Source: CAIVAT01 sp964355945
GTDB lineage: Bacteria > Bacteroidota > Bacteroidia > Bacteroidales > FEN-979
Assembly (NCBI GenBank): GCA_964355945.1
Contig: CAYHGE010000078.1
Location: forward strand, 1 to 17,183
Direction: 5' to 3'
Length of the DNA stretch: 17,183 bases
Position 1 is the first letter of the stretch. Each line of letters starts with the position of its first letter. The position numbers were made by a program, and so were the translations under genes. The notes under the pieces were generated by a model. It saw only the letters and a list, made by a program, of their open reading frames with translations, was not told the origin of the DNA and did not search any database. This document shows, one piece after another, positions 14,331 through 17,183 of this stretch.

Positions 14331-14461
14331 GGTAAACGGGTAAACAGGTAAACGGGTGAGCGGGTAAACAGGTAAACAGGTAAACGGGTAAACGGGTGAA
14401 CGGGTGAGCAGGTAAGAGGGTTATTTTCCAGCTCACCCGTTCACCTGTTCACCTGCTTACC
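14331..14461. repeat. Octamer array with inverted arm (GGTRARCR)
   Basis: Eleven consecutive octamers of the form GGT(A/G)A(A/G)C(A/G), the last one degenerate, run from 14331 to 14418. A 13-bp break follows. Then about 3.75 units in opposite orientation (CTCACC, CGTTCACC, TGTTCACC, TGCTTACC) run from 14432 to 14461. The unit is the same family as at 1741-1806, with more variation. The final unit overlaps the first base of the asnS stop codon (14461-14463, TAG on the minus strand). The array fills most of the space between asnS and recJ. Confidence 0.95.
14395..14445. repeat. 15-bp perfect inverted repeat inside the octamer array
   Basis: GGTGAACGGGTGAGC (14395-14409) and GCTCACCCGTTCACC (14431-14445) are exact reverse complements around a 21-base loop. 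Neighbouring octamers can extend the stem outward for up to 16 more pairs with a few mismatches or G-U pairs. In the asnS transcript it lies just after the stop codon. No U-tract follows, so it is a strong hairpin rather than a typical terminator. Confidence 0.85.
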
Positions 14462-15858
14462 TAAAACTCCGCATTCTTCGGCGTTCTGGGGAAGGGGATC
14501 ACGTCGCGGATGTTAGACATTCCGGTGACAAAGAGGATAAGCCGTTCAAAGCCCAGTCCGAATCCGGCGTGGGGTGCGGTGCCGAATTTACGGGTATCGA
14601 GATACCACCAGACATCTTTTTCGGGGATGTTCATTTCATGAATCCGGGTAAGCAACGCTTCGAGATTTTCTTCACGCTGGCTTCCGCCGATGATCTCGCC
14701 GATTTTCGGGAAAAGGACATCCATGGCACGGACTGTTTTGCCGTCTTCGTTCATCTTCATGTAGAAGGCCTTGATATCTTTGGGATAGCCGGTGAGGATA
14801 ACCGGCTTGCCAAAATGTTTCTCCACGAGATAGCGTTCATGCTCGGCCTGGAGGTCGGTTCCCCAGCTCACGGGAAACTCCCAGTTCTGGCCGGAAGCCA
14901 TGAGGATATCGACAGCTTCTGTATAGGTCAGGCGTTCGAATTTGTCGCTGATGACCTCTTTTAATCTGGCTATCAACTCGTTGTCATACATTTTATTAAG
15001 AAACTCGAGGTCTTCGTAGCAATTGTCGAGCGCATATTGCATGAGGTATTTCAGAAAATCCTCCGCTAGGTCCATATCGTCGTGGATATCATAGAACGCC
15101 ATCTCGGGTTCGATCATCCAGAACTCTGCAAGGTGCCTCGGCGTGTTGGAATTCTCAGCCCTGAAGGTTGGGCCGAACGTGTAGACCAGCGAAAGCGCCA
15201 TGGCGCCAAGTTCAGCCTCAAGCTGCCCGCTCACGGTGAGTTTGGTCTCTTTTCCAAAGAAGTCCTGGCTGTAATCCACATGGCCATCGGGTAAAAGTGG
15301 CGGATTCTTGTCATCGAGCGTTGTTACGCGAAACATTGCCCCTGCGCCTTCAGCATCGGAACTTGTAATGATGGGTGCATGGATGTAGAAAAATCCATGG
15401 TCGTTGTAATATTTATGAATGGCAAATGCCATGGCGTGGCGGATGCGCAGAACGGCGCCAAATGTGTTGGTACGCGGCCTGAGATGGGCGATCTCCCGCA
15501 GGAATTCCAGGCTGTGCCCCTTCTTTTGCAATGGATATGTTTCGGGATCAGCAGTACCATATACCTCAATGTTTGTTGCTTGAATTTCAACACTCTGCCC
15601 CTGTCCCATCGATTCAACCAGGACGCCCTTCACGGCAATGCAACTTCCCGTGGTAACCAGTTTCAGCAAATCATCACTGAAATTTGCCACCTCTGCAACG
15701 ATCTGGATATGATGAATCACCGAGCCGTCATTGAGCTCGATGAAGTTGATATTCTTATTGCCTCTTTTTGTCCTGACCCATCCTTTTACCAATACTTCAC
15801 TACCGTAATCCTTCGATTTCAGCAAATCAACGATCTTATTCCTTCTTGTATGTTCCAT
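14461..15858 (-). CDS. asnS: Asparaginyl-tRNA synthetase
   Basis: A 465-residue class IIb synthetase that charges tRNA-Asn in the cytoplasm. The N-terminal OB-fold anticodon-binding domain spans about residues 20-105 (EVLVKGWVRTKRGNKNINFI). The catalytic domain follows, with LRPRTNTFGAVLRIRHAMAF, class II motif 2 FRAE (232-235) in TFRAENSNTPRHLAEFWMIE, and motif 3 GFGLGFERL (432-440). The C-terminus VIPFPRTPKNAEF is a typical AsnRS ending, distinguishing it from AspRS. Length is normal. It has its own -7 element, and its upstream region is interrupted by the assembly gap. The stop codon abuts an octamer repeat array. Confidence 0.97.
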   Translation of the reverse strand: MEHTRRNKIVDLLKSKDYGSEVLVKGWVRTKRGNKNINFIELNDGSVIHHIQIVAEVANFSDDLLKLVTTGSCIAVKGVLVESMGQGQSVEIQATNIEVYGTADPETYPLQKKGHSLEFLREIAHLRPRTNTFGAVLRIRHAMAFAIHKYYNDHGFFYIHAPIITSSDAEGAGAMFRVTTLDDKNPPLLPDGHVDYSQDFFGKETKLTVSGQLEAELGAMALSLVYTFGPTFRAENSNTPRHLAEFWMIEPEMAFYDIHDDMDLAEDFLKYLMQYALDNCYEDLEFLNKMYDNELIARLKEVISDKFERLTYTEAVDILMASGQNWEFPVSWGTDLQAEHERYLVEKHFGKPVILTGYPKDIKAFYMKMNEDGKTVRAMDVLFPKIGEIIGGSQREENLEALLTRIHEMNIPEKDVWWYLDTRKFGTAPHAGFGLGFERLILFVTGMSNIRDVIPFPRTPKNAEF

Positions 15859-15877
15859 CGATTCAATTTTTAGACTG

Positions 15878-15885
15878 CAAATTTA
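15878..15885 (-). promoter_or_regulatory. Putative -7 promoter element of asnS
   Basis: The minus strand reads TAAATTTG, a full match to TAnnTTTG, 19 bp before the asnS ATG. It is the last sequence before the run of N, so the -33 region cannot be examined. The predicted leader is about 12 nt. Confidence 0.55.
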
Positions 15886-15985
15886 NNNNNNNNNNNNNNN
15901 NNNNNNNNNNNNNNNNNNNNNNNNNNNNNNNNNNNNNNNNNNNNNNNNNNNNNNNNNNNNNNNNNNNNNNNNNNNNNNNNNNNNN
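15886..15985. other. Assembly gap (100 N)
   Basis: The run is exactly 100 undetermined bases, the conventional placeholder for a scaffold gap of unknown size. The true distance between asnS and the DAHP synthase gene, and any gene between them, are unknown. Confidence 0.98.
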
Positions 15986-16002
15986 GATCAGAATAGTTTC
16001 AG

Positions 16003-16010
16003 TAACTTTG
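16003..16010 (+). promoter_or_regulatory. Putative -7 promoter element of the DAHP synthase gene
   Basis: TAACTTTG matches TAnnTTTG and ends only 5 bp before the ATG at 16016. With the usual -7 spacing, transcription would start at or next to the start codon, implying a leaderless or nearly leaderless mRNA. The -33 box would fall at or inside the gap. Confidence 0.5.
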
Positions 16011-16015
16011 CCCCA

Positions 16016-17110
16016 ATGTCACCTGTTTTGAAAATAACCCCGTTTGAAGAATGGCTGCCGGTTTCCGACGGGCCCATGATCATTGCCGGTCCGTGCAGTG
16101 CTGAGACGGAGGAGCAGGTGATGGCAACAGCGCTGGGAGTTTCTTCGATTCCGCAGGTAAAAATATTCAGGGCAGGAATCTGGAAACCCAGAACACGACC
16201 GGGCGCCTTTGAAGGTGTCGGAACAGTTGGGCTGACATGGCTCCAAAAAGTGAAAGAACAGACCGGGTTACTTGTCACCGTTGAAGTGGCCAATCCCAGG
16301 CATGTGCAGGAGGCGCTTGATCATGGCGTCGATGTGCTGTGGATCGGAGCCCGCACGGTTGTAAATCCCTTTTCCATCCAGGAGATCGGAGAGGCCATCG
16401 GGAACCACGACATTCCGGTCATGATCAAAAATCCGCTGAACCCCGACCTGAAAACATGGGTGGGAGCCATTGAACGGCTCAATGGCATGGGACTGAAGAA
16501 GCTGATTGCAGTGCACCGGGGATTTTCCTTTTTTAACCGTTCTGTTTACCGAAATGCACCGATGTGGGAAATTCCCATCGAACTCAAACGCATGTATCCC
16601 AACCTGCCGGTTGTGGTCGATCCCAGCCATATATGCGGAAACCGTGAACTAATCCCGGCTACGATGCAGAAAGCGCTTGACCTGGCGATGAACGGGCTGA
16701 TGGTCGAGACACACTGCAATCCGGCCAAAGCACTTACCGATAAAAATCAGCAGGTCACCCCGGCCCATCTTGCAGAAATTCTTTCAAGGCTGATCCTGCG
16801 GCGGGAATCAGGCAACAGTGAATTTTCCTATAAACTGGATGAGTTGCGGTCAGAAATCGATAAACTGGATGAGGAGCTGATCGATATTCTTGCCCAACGC
16901 ATGAAAGTAGTAGAGGAGATCGGAATCTATAAAAAGGCGAACAAAATCACCATCCTCCAGTTAAAAAGATGGAATCAGCTGGCCCAGGACCGTATTGAAG
17001 CCGGGGTAAAAATGGGGCTCAGCCGCGAATTTATCATAAAATTGCTCGAATCTGTTCATGAAGAGAGCATACAGCGCCAGATTGATGTCATGAACCGGGA
17101 GGAATCCTGA
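16016..17110 (+). CDS. Bifunctional DAHP synthase / chorismate mutase (C-terminal CM)
   Basis: A 364-residue fusion serving aromatic amino acid synthesis: it condenses phosphoenolpyruvate with erythrose 4-phosphate to DAHP, and turns chorismate into prephenate. Residues 10-262 are a type I-beta DAHP synthase barrel, with AGPCSAE, GIWKPRTRPGAFEG, WIGARTVVNP, MIKNPLN and VVVDPSH. The expected metal ligands are C27, H205, E231 and D242. Residues 272-355 are an AroQ-type chorismate mutase (KLDELRSEIDKLDEELIDIL, R278, R295, K306). There is no N-terminal regulatory domain; this CM-last order is known from Bacteroidota, where prephenate feedback through the CM domain has been described. The position equivalent to E. 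coli CM Glu52 appears to be W319. It probably uses the short-leader promoter just upstream. Confidence 0.95.
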   Translation: MSPVLKITPFEEWLPVSDGPMIIAGPCSAETEEQVMATALGVSSIPQVKIFRAGIWKPRTRPGAFEGVGTVGLTWLQKVKEQTGLLVTVEVANPRHVQEALDHGVDVLWIGARTVVNPFSIQEIGEAIGNHDIPVMIKNPLNPDLKTWVGAIERLNGMGLKKLIAVHRGFSFFNRSVYRNAPMWEIPIELKRMYPNLPVVVDPSHICGNRELIPATMQKALDLAMNGLMVETHCNPAKALTDKNQQVTPAHLAEILSRLILRRESGNSEFSYKLDELRSEIDKLDEELIDILAQRMKVVEEIGIYKKANKITILQLKRWNQLAQDRIEAGVKMGLSREFIIKLLESVHEESIQRQIDVMNREES

Positions 17111-17118
17111 GTCTTATC

Positions 17119-17183
17119 CTAATCCTGGTGAATGATAACCAGCTTCTTAACCGCGGAAGTGCCAAAATCACCCAAAATCCTGT
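17119..17183 (-). CDS. Partial C-terminus of a probable T9SS-secreted protein
   Basis: Only the last 20 codons are in the window, ending in TAG at 17119-17121. They read RILGDFGTSAVKKLVIIHQD, which resembles the last strands of a type A T9SS sorting domain (a strand, a turn with Gly, then a Lys-rich final strand). The gene is convergent with the DAHP synthase gene, 8 bp away. The call rests on a very short stretch. Confidence 0.5.
   Translation of the reverse strand, partial: RILGDFGTSAVKKLVIIHQD

Noticed and set aside
14331..14461. CRISPR-like array
   Set aside because: Units are 8 bp and contiguous with no spacers, and no cas genes are nearby.
14569..14964. 131-codon plus-strand frame opposite asnS
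   Set aside because: Shadow of a strongly conserved synthetase gene on the other strand.
15379..15873. 164-codon plus-strand frame opposite the asnS N-terminus
   Set aside because: Antisense shadow of asnS, whose motifs are unambiguous in the other frame.

Overview
The window looks like part of a metagenome-assembled or draft chromosome from a member of the Bacteroidota, probably Bacteroidales or a close relative. Four things point there: two proteins ending in type IX secretion (T9SS) sorting tails, several start-proximal promoters with the Bacteroidota -7 motif TAnnTTTG and no clear Shine-Dalgarno sequence, a DAHP synthase with a C-terminal chorismate mutase, and intergenic palindromic and octameric repeats. 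A run of exactly 100 N (15886-15985) is a scaffold gap, so the join between asnS and the DAHP synthase gene is an assembly inference.

Layout. 1-100 (-): the probable start of a gene cut by the window edge. 136-1701 (-): a GT39/ArnT-like membrane glycosyltransferase. 1741-1806: an octamer repeat with eight regularly spaced G3 tracts on the minus strand. 1826-3088 (-): an NRAMP metal transporter with its own -7 box, preceded by a terminator for the upstream operon. 3190-6630 (-): a tightly packed envelope operon in the order outer-membrane barrel-like protein, waaA (Kdo transferase), Gly/Tyr-rich lipoprotein, aqpZ. From the divergent promoter region at 6631-6841 the plus strand carries a secreted C69 dipeptidase, a membrane-anchored coiled-coil protein and pfkA (8521 to 10453).

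10461-12035 (-): a T9SS-exported repeat protein, convergent with pfkA. 12036-12510 holds no gene; it contains six short palindromes sharing a GCTAAAGC or GCTTTAGC core, including two 83-bp direct copies. 12511-14256 (-): recJ. 14331-14461: a second octamer array with a 15-bp inverted repeat, running into the asnS stop codon. 14461-15858 (-): asnS. After the gap, 16016-17110 (+) is a DAHP synthase-chorismate mutase fusion, followed by the convergent tail of another probable T9SS substrate.

Most genes are housekeeping or envelope genes, and I see no new multi-gene defence, mobile or biosynthetic system. The less ordinary content is in the intergenic repeats and in a few replaced active-site residues (PFK, NRAMP, chorismate mutase). 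Those residue calls rest on motif alignment from memory.
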